A stretch of 64,000 nucleotides of DNA from Sphagnum compactum (GCA_965153455.1 OZ234496.1:11679863-11743862); one strand, 5' to 3'. Shown: positions 20,781-35,084, numbered from the stretch's first letter. Notes: a model not told the origin generated them from the sequence alone. Made by a program: numbers and translations.

Positions 20781-23287
20781 AGTTAGAAAGACCGCAAGAG
20801 ATTCTACAACTGATACTCCAGGAGCAGGCTGATGATTTCATGAAAGAAGAAATCACAGATGCTGACGATTATGCTGATTGGATTAAATGGGTGTTTGATG
20901 CAGAACAAGGGAAACAGGTCATCTCTACAACTCCAAATCGTAAAGAAGCGCCTGTACTGCTACAAGTCCAACAGATGGAAGGTGGTCTCTTTCCCAACAG
21001 TTTCAAGGAACAATTTCCGTCATCTGACGACTGTAGAGCAAACTTAAGGTGGGAAGAGATTTGCTAGAAGATCCGAGTTGATCAGAGCCTTGATGAGAAA
21101 AAGGGGCAGCAGCTCTGGGGAGTCTTAGAGTGTTATCAAGATGTGTTTGCTTGGAACAAAAAGGAACTAGGCTGTTGCACCATTGGAGAACATTCTATAG
21201 ATACGCAAGGATATCCACCTTGCAGGGTGTCTCCTGGTCGATTATCATATTGGGAAGAGGCAGAGGTGAAAAGACAGATTGATGTGTTGGTGAATTTGGG
21301 CAAGATGCAGCCGAGTAATTTTGAGTACGCCTGTCGTGTGACCCTGCCTGTGAAAAGGGATGGGAGTAGGCACTTCTGTGGGGATTATCGGCCACTCCAT
21401 ATGCAGACACGGCGGGATTCGTTCCCAATGCTTTTTGTTGATGATGTGATTTCCCAGCTGGGGAAATCAGCTTGGTTTACTGCACTGGATTTGCAATCGG
21501 GATTCTGGCAAATTCGTATGGCTGCTGAAGATATGAAAAAGACGGCATTGGTTACCAAGACTGGGTTGTATGACTGGACAGTTATGCCATTTGGTCTCAA
21601 AAATGCGACCAGTACTTTCACCAGAACAATGTCGTCAGTTTTCGAGGAGATGGGAGACAAGTTCCTGAAGGTGTATGTTGATGATCTCAATATCCACAGC
21701 GAGAATTGGGAGGACCATCTCCAACACTTGGAAGCTGTGCTCTCCAGACTCAGAGAAGTAAACTTGAAGTTGAACCCAAGTAAATGTTGTTTTGCTACTG
21801 AAAGCATAGTGTTCCTGGGACATGTGGTCAGTAAGGAGGGTACTAAACCAGATCCTGGTAAAATTGATGCAGTGCTGTGTTTTCCCGAACTGAAGACGGT
21901 TACCAACGTCAGATCCTTTCTAGGACTGACAGGGTATTACCGAAAGTATATTAGAGGATACTCGAGGTTGGCTAGTCCTTTGTTTGAGTTAACGAAGAAG
22001 GACGTTACGTTTGTGTGGAATCAGGACTGTCAGCGGGCGTTTGATGCTCTGAAGAGAGCACTCGTGGACGCTCCCATACTTGTACGTCCTGACTTTGAAA
22101 AACCATTTTGTCTTGATGTTGATTGGTCGACGAGAGGTGTTGGCGCCATCCTGTCACAAAGGGAAGGCAGATTTGAGAAGGTAGTGGCTTATGCCAGCAA
22201 GGGTTTGACTGTGGTGCAAAGAAAGTTTCACCCCATGGAAGGGGAGTGCTATGCATTGATCTGGGGCATCATGCATTTCAGACAATATCTTCACAGGAAC
22301 CATTTTACTCTAAGGACAGACCACAAGCTGCTTGAATGGTTGGCGACGGTGTCTGATGCACATGGCAGAAGAGGTAGGTGGATTGACATGCTACAAGATT
22401 TCAGTTTTAAAATCTTGCACAGACCAAGATTGAAGCATGGAGACGTTGATGCTTTGAGCAAAAACCTAGTAGGGCAGGCCACTAATGACGACAATTTCAG
22501 TGGAGAAATCCGTGATATAAGGGCAGTGCAGAGTGATGCTACTGAGTCAGCAGGGACGGTGTTCTCTGCTCAGTATGGAAAGATTTCAGATTGGTTGGGT
22601 ATCAGGAGACATGCAAGTAAGCTGATGGAACACCACGAGTGTTGTTTTGGCATCAACCACCGGTGTGGTGCAGAAGACCACCAGTTATTCATGCTTGATG
22701 TTGTTAGTGAGATGAACCAGGGTGGTGAGACTGATTCAATCATGAAGGATGGAAGAGCAACAGATAATGGAGAAGATCAGAGCTTGAAGGCTACTGACGG
22801 TGAGCATGAACTGAAAGGGAAGATGCCCAAGTACTATGATATGCAGCAGCAACTGGAGTTGGTATTGGCGGCTCAGAAACTATCTGAGTTTGGCGATCAC
22901 ATTGAGTTTGGGAAACATGAGCCGAGCCTCACAGAGTCCGATGAGGGAGAAATATGTGGCATGGATGCAAGTAACATCGACATCTGGCAGGACACCACAT
23001 GCTTGGGTATGCTGAAGGAAGATCAGTTACCAAACACTGTGGATCTTGAGGAAAGAAAAAGGGCCAGAAAGAGAGCAAACAATTATTGCTGGAAGGAGCA
23101 GAAGCTCTACTTCAAGGGGCTATATGTGCCCAAGCCAGAGGAAAGAATGCCACTTGTATTTCAAATGCATGAAGATCTGGGGCATTTTGGAGAACAGAGG
23201 ACATTGGCTGAGATCTGTCGAAGATACTTCTGGCATAATCGGACTGAAGATGTAAGGACGGTAGTTAGAAGGTGCCAGCAGTGCTAA
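20765..23287 (+). pseudogene. pol: gypsy reverse transcriptase, RNase H and integrase zinc finger, interrupted
   Basis: One frame from about 20765, broken by TAG at 21065. After that, the 21143-23287 stretch is open for 714 residues. RT motifs: LPVKRDGSRHFCGDYRPL, FTALDLQSGFWQIRM, VMPFGLKNATSTFTRTM and the catalytic KVYVDDLNIHS (YVDD at 21674-21685). RNase H follows with CLDVDWSTRGVGAIL, the E of HPMEGECYALIWG, and LRTDHKLLEWL, then a HGDVDALSKN end. A long linker of about 230 residues, partly acidic, precedes the integrase H2C2 finger (HEDLGH...CQQC). The frame meets TAA at 23285 immediately after CQQC. RT and RNase H catalytic residues are all visible. Confidence 0.93.
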
Positions 23288-24253
23288 CTGGTGAGGAGCG
23301 CGGGTAGCATCCGCTCTGAAGATGAAGAACTGAAGAGCATACCCATTTGTGATCTGTTTCATAGAGTTGTTATGGACACTGCAGGACCATTGCCTGAAAC
23401 CAAGTCAGGAAACAAGTACATTCTGGTGGCCATCGACCATTATTCTAAATGGTGCGAGGCAAAGGCAATTGCTGATCATGGTGCTAAGACTGCGGCCAGG
23501 TTCCTGGAAGATGATATAATCTGCAAGTATGGAGTCCCCAAGTTTGTGCTTACTGATAATGGTGGAGAATGGGCTGCAGAATTCGATGTGATATGCAAGG
23601 ACTACGGAATCCAGCATCAGCACACTGCACCCCAGTGGCCTCAATGCAATGGAATGGCGGAGCGCTTAATCAAAACTATCAAACATGGCATCACTATTCT
23701 TGCTGCGACACCAGAAAGCGTGGATTGTTGGGATGAGCATTTGGCCAAGATCTTGTTTGGGTACAGATGTGGGATCCAGGCTAGCACTAAGTTTTCGCCC
23801 TTCATGATTCTGACTGGTCGCACACCACGTCTTAGGGCAGATAATTACCTGCACGTTCTGACTGCTGTGACTGATGATAGTGTTGATGTGGAAGTTGTTG
23901 CAGCACAATTTCTACAGAAAGTGGAGCTTATAGCAAGCATCCACGAAAACGTCTTACTCAATGTGGAGCAAGCACAGAAGAAACAAAGGAAGACCTATGC
24001 TACCAGGAAAGGTAAGCATCTGTTTGAAGGTCTGGTTGCAGGGGAGACAATGGTGAAGATGAAGAAACCAAGAAAAAGGAGAGCTTTGACTGCGAGCTGG
24101 GAAGGTCCATACCAGTTCATCGGGCATGTTGATGGGAAAGGAAACCTTGATTTTGAAGAGGGAAGTCGAATGTGCATCATCCAGGATGCTGATGGGCACC
24201 AGTGGGAAAGGTCTCGTAGGGATCTTCAAATCTATCACGTTCAACCAGATTGA
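23288..24253 (+). pseudogene. gypsy integrase core and C-terminal GPY/F module
   Basis: Same frame as RT, separated from it only by the TAA at 23285. Shows the DDE integrase triad: VVMDTAGPLP, VLTDNGGEW, and CNGMAERLIKTIK (about 34 residues between the second Asp and Glu by my count). The C-terminal part has SWEGPYQFIG, a GPY/F motif, and ends LQIYHVQPD-stop at 24251. No chromodomain follows. Integrase inserts element DNA into chromosomes; here it lacks an uninterrupted link to its zinc finger. Confidence 0.92.
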
Positions 24254-24283
24254 ATGAAGCTGAGGGACTCAGCTTTCTCAAGA

Positions 24284-24294
24284 ACGGAGGGGTT
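24284..24294 (+). other. Likely polypurine tract
   Basis: AACGGAGGGG-like purine stretch a few bases before the 3' LTR start, in the place where plus-strand priming occurs in LTR elements. It is short and contains one C, so the exact boundary is uncertain. Confidence 0.5.
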
Positions 24295-24299
24295 ACATA

Positions 24300-25077
24300 T
24301 GTGACCAAACAGTAGGTCACTACACCAGTGGGAACACAACGGGTTTTGAGGCTTGATTTGTGTTTTATTAGCCGCCATGATCTTGGCGGCGGAAATCTTT
24401 TCAGTACTACTGCATGGGAGTGCATGGGGAGGTCTCTCTGGGTGTGAGTGATTTGAAGGGCAGGACAAAGGCAGCGCAAATAATGGTGAGGAGTGGAGCT
24501 GCATTAATGGGCGGAGGTAAAGGGAATGACGGCGGCTGAGTAAGGAAGAAGGGAAGCTTGTGATAGAAGTTTAGGAGAGCAAGCAGATAAGTTTGGAGGA
24601 TAGCCAGAGGTTGAGGAGGAGGAGGAGATGAGGAGTTTTTTTTTTGGTTATTTTTGTTTAGAGCAGTGCCGAGTGTGGCAGATGAACTCAGAGATGCACA
24701 GATAGATAGATCTGGATGTCTGTTTTGGAAAACAACTTGGCTGAGCTGTTGAAATTTTTCCGCTGCGCCAACAATTTGGCTGAGTAGTTGTTTGATTTCT
24801 GATGGACACACTGGAATGAGGAAACTTGTACTCGCTGGTTAGTTTGTAAATGAAGATGTGAGTTCTGGTTTCTGTGATCACATTTGTCGATTTTGTGTGA
24901 GTATCAGTTGTGTCTGTGTGAAGATCAGAGAATGTGTGTGAGAACATTTTGAGACGAAGAGTGAAAGAAAATCAAGGGTATGTGGTTAGATTCAGAATCC
25001 CAGAGAACTCAACTCTGGGTAGATCCATCAGGTGTTTTAGGTTGGTTGTAGAGTCCAGCATTTTCTTTTTGGTTACA
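24300..25077 (+). repeat. 3' LTR of the gypsy element
   Basis: Begins TGTGACCAAACAGTAGG and ends CTTTTTGGTTACA. The ends form an imperfect terminal inverted repeat (TGTGACC against the complement of GGTTACA), the normal TG...CA form. Differs from the 5' LTR by about 22 substitutions, an 8-base indel near 24918 and the right-end difference. Confidence 0.93.
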
Positions 25078-25081
25078 ATCC
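25078..25081. repeat. Target-site duplication, right (ATCC)
   Basis: ATCC following the 3' LTR; matches 17241-17244. Confidence 0.75.
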
Positions 25082-28000
25082 TACATTAATTTTTCAACTT
25101 TTCAAGTTGGAGTCCCAAAGTATTTTATTTTATTTCTCATTATTACAAGCTATTTTTCATTCTAACCAACTAAAAATTAAAAAACAAGTTCACACTTCTT
25201 TTTAAATATTAGGCCATAGGAGGTCATACATATAACTTTCTAAAGCTTTATCAACCTACCTTATTTAATGACTCATCAAGTGTTCATCAAATGATTCATA
25301 AAAAATGAATCATATTTGTATAAATTGTTAGCAAATTATGATCCTATGACTCATCTATGAATACTTTCATTAGTCTAATGAATTGTCATATAAACTATTA
25401 GTAATTAACTTTTGAAACTATGATTCACTCATAATGACTCATTTAATTTGTTGAGTCACCACCTAACTATTAATAATCAACTGTAGAATTACCCAAAAAG
25501 TTGCATATATTATTTTTAGCTTATTTACATATCCAAATTACCCATTAATTTTAAAATATGCTCCTATGTCATATGTTCAATGTCATAAGACATGAAAGCT
25601 ATAAAGGCAAAGGGTTTTCCAAGGAAAATACAAATTATGATTAATTATCACAAAAGCAAACTTAAATTATCCAATTCCAAATATAAAACATGGAAACCAA
25701 AATCAATAACACAAAATATGTAAAACAAAAATGCAAATGGAATTTTATTCTAATAATATATGAAATGAAATGAACAAGGCTATGGTGCAAAATTGCATTT
25801 CAAATTAGTGTTGAATAAACTAAAAATAATGGGTTTTACTTTTATTTTGAAAACCTAGCATGAAAAACTTTCATAAAAGTTTCCATATGCCCATCATCCA
25901 ATGAACCTTTTTGAATACCTTCTTAACTATAAGTGAATTATGAATAAATTGAAATACAAATGAACTATGAATGAATTGGAATGAACTATGAATAAATTGT
26001 AAGTGAATTATGAGCAAACTATGATTGAATTACAAGTTAATTATAAATCAACTACAAGTAAATTATAAGTTCATGGATATCCATTCATGATAATGTTGGT
26101 GATGGTGTTGGCCAATGTTTGTCTCCATATCATTTAACCCCAAGTCATGTTCCAAAATTACATATATTCCCAAGTTATAACTTCACCTTTTACAAAATTT
26201 GAAACCATCATTTAAAACAATTTCTTGCATTAAAAAAAACTAGTGTAAATTGAGGCAATTGTTAATAATAACAATCTACACCACAAAACTATAAAATGAT
26301 AAACATTTTACCAAAAATTTATAAGGCCATAATTCTTACAAATTGAATGTCATGATCCCACCAAATGGAGATTATGTGAAATTGCCTTACATTGACTTAG
26401 AGTTAAAGCAAGAAGTTGCACTTGGAAAATCCCCCCAAATCACAAAGGGATTTTTGTATAATAGGCATTATTACCAATTCTTTCACCCCTAGACTTTAGG
26501 TTCCATGATAATAATGTCTTTCACCATATGAATTGATGGCAAATGGTTGATGGTGAAACACACTTTAAACAACTTTATTCCCTTTTATAAATATTGAGAT
26601 GCATTATCATAAGAATAGCCCAAATGCATTGAAATGAATGTTATAAATCACCTTACAACAAATATCCCCCACCTTAACGATATTACATGTAATCTCCCTG
26701 CCTCTATGGAAATTATGAGAAAGATCAAAGAGTGGGAAATTGTGGTTGGGAAGTGCCCCAAACTACATCATGATTTTATGTACATGGAGGTTTTTCTAGT
26801 TAGCATTGATATATATTGATTGGCAATCCTCCTTCTAAGGCACTAGCAACTAGTCCTTCCTACCTAGACCCTATGTACATTGACCTAAAGTAGCATAAAC
26901 CTACCTTACCCTATTCAAGAGTCTTGATCGACTCCTTCCTAGAACTCCCTTCAAATAATTTTGCAAGAACAATGATGCCCAATCCAACATTGAGTAAATG
27001 CCTGCTTAATTATTCCTTTTCATCTCATGTTCATATCCATATACAAAATTATTTGTCTCAAGGCCCCATCTATTTCTTTGCATGAAATTTAAAAATTGTC
27101 TTGAAAACACATTATACAATCTAGATTTACAAATTTCCTTTAATTATAATGAGGGACAGAAAGTTCTAACCTTAATACAAGATGGAACTCACTCTAACAA
27201 CTCAAATGTTTTCTAATGTAAATATGTGGTTAAAAGTTACTCAATTGACTTGCACAAGTGTTCCCCAATTGGAAAAAAATGCATTTCATTGATTTCTTAA
27301 ATGAATATGGAACTAGACCAACATGGAGATGCTTATTTCAAAAATATGCTAAAAGCCTGCAAGTCTACAATTTGCATTTCAAATTATGATGGTTAATAAA
27401 TTCTTTTTTTCCTTATGTTCAAATGTATGGTTAAATTTAAATTCTTTGAACATTATTTTTTACAATCTTTTTAAAATTTTAGCAATAACAATTGTTGTAT
27501 TATTGGTGGAACAAAGGGGAGGCTTAATGCACCCTTTATGATTCACCACAAACAATGTTGGTGGTAATTTCTTAATATGATACATACAACAAAAACTTTG
27601 TGGGCCCCCAACATGTTCCTTAATTTCACACTATTGAATCCACATCATAATAGGTTTGAAATGAAAAAATTGCAATAATGTTTCATATGTAATAGACCTT
27701 CAACTAGCTCACTAATTTCTATGTGAAAAGAAGAAAGATTTAATGCACTTTGAACCCAAATTCATCACAAATTCATCATGGAGTCAACACAAACCATACA
27801 CTTTTAAGTTGCACTATTGGCATACATAGTTTTGGTCTTCATATGAACATACAAATCAATGGAGATTCTTGAAATTCCCAAATTGATTCCTAATTTTGAA
27901 AGAAGTGTTAGAAATTTCAACATATCATCACTCTTATGAAGCACAATTGATTTGGGCATGCAAGCCATTTTCTTTTAGCCCTCATCAAAGGTTTCTTAAC

Positions 28001-31000
28001 TAAATATTTACATTGATTCAGTCTCCATTTACATTTTGATTGCTTAAAAACTTTGACTTTTTGTCATAAAATGATTGTATTGACAAGGAATTAATTGTGG
28101 TTTTGTTACAAAAGATCAATATGTTATAGCTTTTCTTAAATTTTTTTTGGTGATTTGAATATCATTATAAACTTTAAATCTCATTATATCTCATTTGAAC
28201 TTTAAATCTTATTCTTAATGTTCAAGACTTTGGTAGAATCCCAACCCCCAAAGTAAGAACAATACATGTTTGGAGTTTTGAAAGTGCCTTTTGTCCACTC
28301 TCATACACCTTCCCTTTTGTTTGTTCACGTATTAAGTTTTATGTCAATGTCATCAATCAAATTTATATTTTTACAAGGATCATGCTTAATAATTATGCAT
28401 GTTTGGATGCAAATGAAATTATTGATGCCAATCATGAACCAATTTCAATTTCAATTAAAATCAAAAATGTAAATAATTTTATCATAACCTTATCACTACC
28501 ATGTTGGGTTTGAAATCATTGAATGAAATGATTTCACAAATTTGAAAAACAACGTTTTTAGATATTTTCAACATATAAAAATGTCACAACCCTAGCACCA
28601 TTCTTTCCCCTAGTTGTTTTCTTGTAGGATCTAATGTTAATTCTTGATGAACTAACACAACTTGAAGTACACATATATGATAAATGAAACCACCATCAAG
28701 AATTAAAATATCAATCTATTAGGTGTATGCACTCTAAGGTGGTTCATGTTTGGCAAATGTTCCACTCCTTAAAAATCCATATGGTAGTGTTAAAATGACA
28801 GTTTATTTTGATATCATTCATTTAGTGGGAATTACATGGTGGTTAATGAACTAAAAATCCTATATGAAAATAAGCCATACTAAACAATTTTTTAATGTAC
28901 ATGTTAAAAAAATTAAAATTAAAATCCACCCAAAAATGATTATGATATGGACGTATAATATGGCTCATTTTAGGCCATTCAAAAATCCATAACCTTTTTT
29001 TGGTTTATTTTTTTCTAGCAATGTTTTTGCACATATGTTCTTTTTTGTTTTAACATATCATATATTGAGTCCTTATAATATATCCCAAATAAAATTCATA
29101 CACAAAAATGCATGTATATAGAGGCACAAACAACAAACTAGTCCATATTTTTCAATTTCAAAAGCCCATTACTATATATTCGGTGCATATATGTTGCAAA
29201 TTTTTTTTATAGATGTTTTCTTCTTCAAGTTAAAAATGTAAATCTAGCCACACATTTGGAAAATTATTGTTTTTATGTCATGTTAATAGCATGTAAATGC
29301 ACACCATTTTGCAAAAAATTAGATTGGGATGCAAAAAGTGAGCCACCCTACCTTGCAACCACCTATTCATGCTAGATTTGATAAAATGAACTAATACTAT
29401 TGGTGGATGCAAATGATATTCAAATAGAAACCTTTAGTGAATAGGACAACAAAAGTACCAACAAAGAAACATCAATTGGCAAAAGACATTTTGATTGCAA
29501 TTGTGATCAATTGGCCAATTCTAAGTTAGGTTTTTGATTTGGTTTTCAAATATGTTGACTACATGTGCAACTAATGAGAAAAGAAAAAAATGATATTGGA
29601 CATTGAACTGATCTTTTGTTGAAACTAGAATCAAAACAACACCTTGGATCCAAGGTTTTGCTAGAATTTGAATTGAACAATGGAAAAGAACCCTTTCAAG
29701 TTTCTAGGAATCTAGTAGGATTGTGATTTACAAAATAAAAACTATTTTCAAATCCTATGAGGATTTATTTAAATAAAAAAACTTTTACTATAATGACTAA
29801 ACATACTTATTGGGACCTTGCAAAACATGACGAAACCTCCATTAAAGAGTCTTCTGAATATATTATTGTAGTTAAAGATATATAGATTTAAAGATGGTGA
29901 TTTGCTAACATAATAGAAAATGTCAACCTTGCTTTAATTCCATAACTCAACTATTCAATACTACTAGGTGCAAACAACATAAATGAACCAATGACATTAC
30001 TTTAGAAAAAGACTTCATGTCCTTTTGCCCAAAAATATTTTTTTCATACAAATGAATTTTTGAACAATTGTTTTTTACAAATTTTTATAATAATTGCTTA
30101 AAATTGTCCAAGTACATTATTTTTTTAATAATTTTTGCATAAATATGAATTTTTGAAAATGTGTTGATTACTTGTAAATTCAATGAAATTTTTGTCTTTA
30201 AAAATGATAAATTTCAAATCATAACTAAAATTTGATTTTTAAAATTTTAAAATTTTCTTATATAATAAACTACAACTTTTCTTAGCACATCACGTACATC
30301 ATATCCCATTTATATGTGGTAAAGGACTTTTGAAATTCTAAAATTCTAAATCAATTTTGGAAAGTTTTTTGAATTTTTTTAGTTTTAAATTTCCACATAT
30401 TTTAGGGTATGAGTGTTTTTTGAATGTGGTTAATAGGTCTTTATTTTCTTAATTTTTTCCCATTATTATTTTTTAATTATATGATTCCTTTTGATAGTCC
30501 TTTGCAAAATTGATTCGTTCTAACGCAATAGGTGTTCACTTTCAAAGGTCCTAAAACAAAACTTAAACTTAAAATTTTATCAAATGGATTTTTTTAAATT
30601 TCTTGACATTCATATCAATGGAAAAGGAACAACTTGCCATCATTACCATAGTTTTAAATGATAAAACACAAATATTTCTCCAATTTTGATTTTTTTTCTT
30701 CATCATCTGACATTTTTTTGGCTCGTTTATTGTGACTACACCTTACTATAATGGAAAAAATAAACCAACACATAGACTCTAGTATTGAAGACACATGTTT
30801 TTCCTTGAACATTAATAATTGAAATGGCATTATTATAACAAGTACACTATCATCTAGATTATTGGAATCATGCACCCTCTCACACTCAAATTCACTTTTT
30901 CTACTCCAACAAATGAATATCTTCATTCCAAAATTTGCATACACATAATTTCTCTTTTTTTCCCCCATTGTGCATTTTAATAAAAACAAACCAAAGTGCC

Positions 31001-34000
31001 CACTTGATTGAATCCTCATAAGAATGGGTAGTCTAATCAAAATGTCATGGCCAAATATGATTGATCACTCAAGGAAAATATTCTTAGAATCATGATTGAC
31101 ATATTTTGACTTTAAAAAATGATGCATTATAGTATTATGTAATGGTGTGTTTTACAAAATTCTCAAAAATATGTCTTTGAAATCTTTTTGAAAATCTTCA
31201 AGAAGTCCATCATCCAACAAAATCAAATGTTACTCCTTTAGATGTGTTTGTGGGTACTTCATACTCATTAAATTCATTTCAAACTTTTCCAAATAATTCC
31301 ATAATACATTAGGAATAACATTGTGAAAGTTCGATTTAAAAATTCAACATTAATTAATCTTCAATTTTACAAGAAAAAAAGGACGTTATTATATAATACA
31401 AGGGTTGGATCATTTTAACAAAAATGCACCCCCTCTTATCCAAATTATTCCCCTCCTTAGGTGTGTGTATGGTTGAAAATTAAAAGACGATAGTGTTCAT
31501 AATAGGGGAACTATATGACCAAGAAGGTCTTCTACCACCTTCATAACAAACGCATACCAAAAGGGCATGAAGTAATAAAAAGGCTAGAGGAAGATCTGTT
31601 CAAATGTATCCTTTGTATGTTAGGATGTAGTTTGGGATTTAGAGGAAGAAAGGGGCATTTTGCTCCTCCTAGGCATTTTCAAGAAAGTGATACTTTCTAT
31701 AGGGCAAGCACCCCTAAGGCTTCACTTACTTTTGTTGTGTTTATTCTTCTTATTTTGCTCCTCTATTCTTTTGATAATACTACTAAGTACTAAGAGGTAA
31801 TTCAATTGCATGGGAAAATTATCTCATGTGCAAGAATTGCAAGTAGATTTCATAAGGTTGTTTATTGTTACACTAGGTGGTAGGAGCAGTAGATATCATA
31901 ATGGTAATATATGTTGTAGGGCATATTATTGTCAATGGGTGGAACTATCATTATCCTCCCATAGTAATTCTTCTTTAGTTTTGTTGTTGAGTAGTTGTAG
32001 TATAATTTATACACTTTTTTTTTCATTCACATACTTAGTAGTTACTAAAATTTGATAGGTAATTATTGGACCCCTTGTTGGGAGGTGAAAGCATATAAAA
32101 GAAGACCAACAAATTATCTTGTAACAAAAAAGGAAAGTGACCATCAAGTAGGCCTTGGTATATTGAACTTAAGAATTTAATTTAATTCAATGATTGATAT
32201 GAACATGTTCTTTGACTTTTTCATAATTATATTTTAAAATCACATGTTTAAAGTACATTAGATGTCATCAAAATTAATGAGTATTTATAATGTGAACAAT
32301 AGAAGTAAGAAAAACATAATGTATTTAACCAATCGATTTCAAAACTACTTGTTATTTATGTTTATTATACTAAAGTTCATGAAATTTTGTATTCAACTAC
32401 ATAAATCTTTGTGTTTAGAATTCCATAATGAGACTTTTAAAAACATTGAATATACTTTCTTGTATTTGTATTCAAAACTACCATATTTAAAATTTGAATT
32501 TCGAATGGATGTAGTTTTTAGTCTATTTTCCCATGCTTAAAATGGACCTATTTCCATTTTAAAAAAAATTAGAGTTTGTTGTGCTCAATGTTGGAGGTGG
32601 TTTCATTTATTTGCATGCTTGCTTGTGGGTCAATGGCGTAAAAACATTTGAAGCCTTGCCCACTATTTTGGGGGAAAAAATTGGGTTTCATGATATGAAT
32701 CCAATCTTTCCTTTCATGTTTTCACATTTGAATGACATTTTGTTAAATTTGGTTTATTTTTATATTTAGCATAAATTGACCACATTTTTTTAATAAAAAA
32801 ATGATTTTAAATACTACCAAAGGATTGAACAAGTGAGTAAAAACAATAAATGCAAGCATTGAATCATTTTTGCAAATGGAGGTTAAAGATGTTCATATTT
32901 GGGGAGAAAATAGTTGAAACTACTTTTTGACATAATAAAATGAATGACAAGTTTTGTGGGTATTAGTTGTTTATTTGGGTGTAAAATCACATTGCCTTTT
33001 CTTTTTTAATGTTTAAATTTTTCATTTTTCTACTACATTTTTTCATGGATCTTGTTCATCTTTCCACATTTAGCTATAGATTTTTGAAGCCATGTTATTG
33101 ACTTTGTATTGTCAAATCCACCCATCAAAAATTTCTTAGAATGGCCCCAAGTAGTGGCAAGTTCAATTAATTTCAAAATTGAAAGAAAAGGCAAAATTTT
33201 ATCTCCCCCTACCTTTTTCATGTGATACCTTTTTTGAATTTCTATGTAGCCATTACTTTTGGGAAAATTTGTGGGTAGGTTTTGCTTCTTAATTGTATGA
33301 CAATTTTTAATTGGTATTCCAAATTTATGAAATTTGACTTAGACCGAATTTGAATTCTTTTTAAAAAATCAAGAAATGAATGTTCAAAAATGTGGAAAAC
33401 CAATCTTGAAACTAGAATATAGGTTACACCAAAATCAAAATATATTTAGTTTGAATCAAAACTAAAGGTTGCATCAAATTCTTAAAAAATTCAAATTTAC
33501 AACTAAAGGTTATTTTCAAAACCAAGAACTAAACAACATCAATTGTGACCTTGATAAATAAAGGCGACTGCGAACATTGTGAGATGTGTTCAAACAAAAG
33601 TTGTTGGGATTCTGATGATGTAATAATACTACAAATTGGAGATGGTGGCTAAAATTTAAAAGTAATGTGTTACAAACCCATGCTCCAATAATTAGAAATA
33701 TAATCATGACAATAATGATTGATTTGTGCTCATCATATATCATAGTACCTTTACCATTTTGGCATAATTTTAAAATTTTCATTTTGTCAAACTTTTGAAA
33801 AATAATTTATTATTTGTGCCGAAATTTTAATAAAATCAAAAAGCTCAATTGTTAGGTTTTGAACTGCAAACCTCCCATAACAATGACTTAAAACTAAGAC
33901 AATCTAGACATGTACACTAGATTGTTCCATAACAATGATAAACCTTGTTTATTATTTCCTATAACCACTACCTACCGAAATTTTCAAAATTAAAAAACCA

Positions 34001-35084
34001 TGTGCCGAAGTTAAGATTTCAAATTTAATTCAATATTCGAGAATTTGTTATTGACATGGTAAAGGTACTACGATAACAACTAATCAAGGTAGAATTGTTT
34101 AATGGTGAAGATATGAAGGATCATAACTTGCAATGTTTCCCAAGTCCATGTGGACCAATTTTTAAAACTTTTAAGTTTTTAAAATTGCTTTCACTTTTGC
34201 ACTTGGGTACTATTTCTAAAAGCCACAATCCAAATTCTTTTTCTTGACAAACCCTCAATAAACTCCACAACAAAAGTCACACAACAAAAACAACTCCAAA
34301 TAATAAAATTGCACAACTACGAATTGAATGAAAAAGGCACACGATGACTCAAAATAATAAAATTGCACAATTGTGAGTTGAATGCTAGAAGGTGTTTTGT
34401 CCTACTTATTATTTGGGCTCGAAGCTATTATGCATTACCTTGATGATACTTAAATGATTGAGAAAAAAATGAAAATTAATTCCATTCAAATTTAAAATTT
34501 GAATGACATTGCATGCAACTTGAATTGAATCCAAATGATTGAAATGCATTTGAATACATTGAACATAATTCAAACTTGTTGGAATTGGATTCAAATTGAA
34601 TTGAATTGAATTTCAATTTTAGTAAGTTCAATTTAAATTCAATTGAAGAAAAATGGGATGCAACTTGATGCAAAAAGCATTGAAAATTTACTCATCATTT
34701 CTATCCTTCATGACTATAGTGTTTTTTTCAAAAAGAAAGGTAGCCTTCAAAAGACATAAAAACTTTTTTTTAAAAATCTTTTCATGCCATTGAGAGCAAA
34801 TTTCAAACTAAAATTCATTTTAGTAAGACAAAATTATAAAGACTCTATAGTTGTCCGTCCTAAACTAGTTCTAACGTAACCATCATCATTAGAAGTACAT
34901 TTTGAAAAGCGCTTCAGGTGACTTGAGTTTTTAGCTAAATAGATTTTCATCGTTGGCCAGTAGTAGGAGAGAAAATGTATTCCTAATTAAGAGAGAAGTA
35001 AGGAATGCGTAAGCCATTGGCCATGATTAACGGTGAAGTTTAATGATGAAAATCTGGAACACTTTATTACCCCAAGCTAAGGCT
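25082..35084. other. AT-rich gene-poor stretch
   Basis: Ten kilobases of AT-rich DNA with many short open frames on both strands but no protein family I recognise. The longest, 30654-31040 (-), has 128 codons and an odd composition with a lysine-rich end; I see no motif. A TTGAATTGAATTGAAT simple repeat is at about 34594-34612, and a diverged AATAATAAAATTGCACAA duplication lies at 34300-34370. Best read as old, fully decayed repeat DNA. Confidence 0.45.

Larger units (their letters stand above)
17245..25077 (+). mobile_element. Full-length Ty3/gypsy LTR retrotransposon (degenerate)
   Basis: A 7.8-kb element flanked by a short target duplication. Order: 5' LTR, primer site for initiator tRNA-Met, an extra ORF, gag, aspartic protease, reverse transcriptase, RNase H, integrase, purine tract, 3' LTR. 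Integrase after RT/RNase H is the defining Ty3/gypsy order. The integrase ends in a GPY/F-type module and shows no chromodomain, so it is not an ordinary chromovirus. Coding capacity is broken by three in-frame stops (19445, 21065, 23285) and at least two frame changes (near 19702 and 20760), besides breaks in the extra ORF. Hand alignment of the two LTRs gives about 22 substitutions in roughly 760 positions (about 3%), mostly transitions, plus a few indels. Now non-autonomous, but structurally complete. Confidence 0.95.

Noticed and set aside
30654-31040. 128-codon minus-strand ORF in the AT-rich desert
   Set aside because: I could not link it to gag, protease or any other domain. Length alone is weak evidence here, and composition is driven by A/T.
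31515-32055. Two consecutive plus-strand ORFs of 81-92 codons
   Set aside because: No recognisable motif and hydrophobic, low-complexity ends; consistent with chance in AT-rich DNA.
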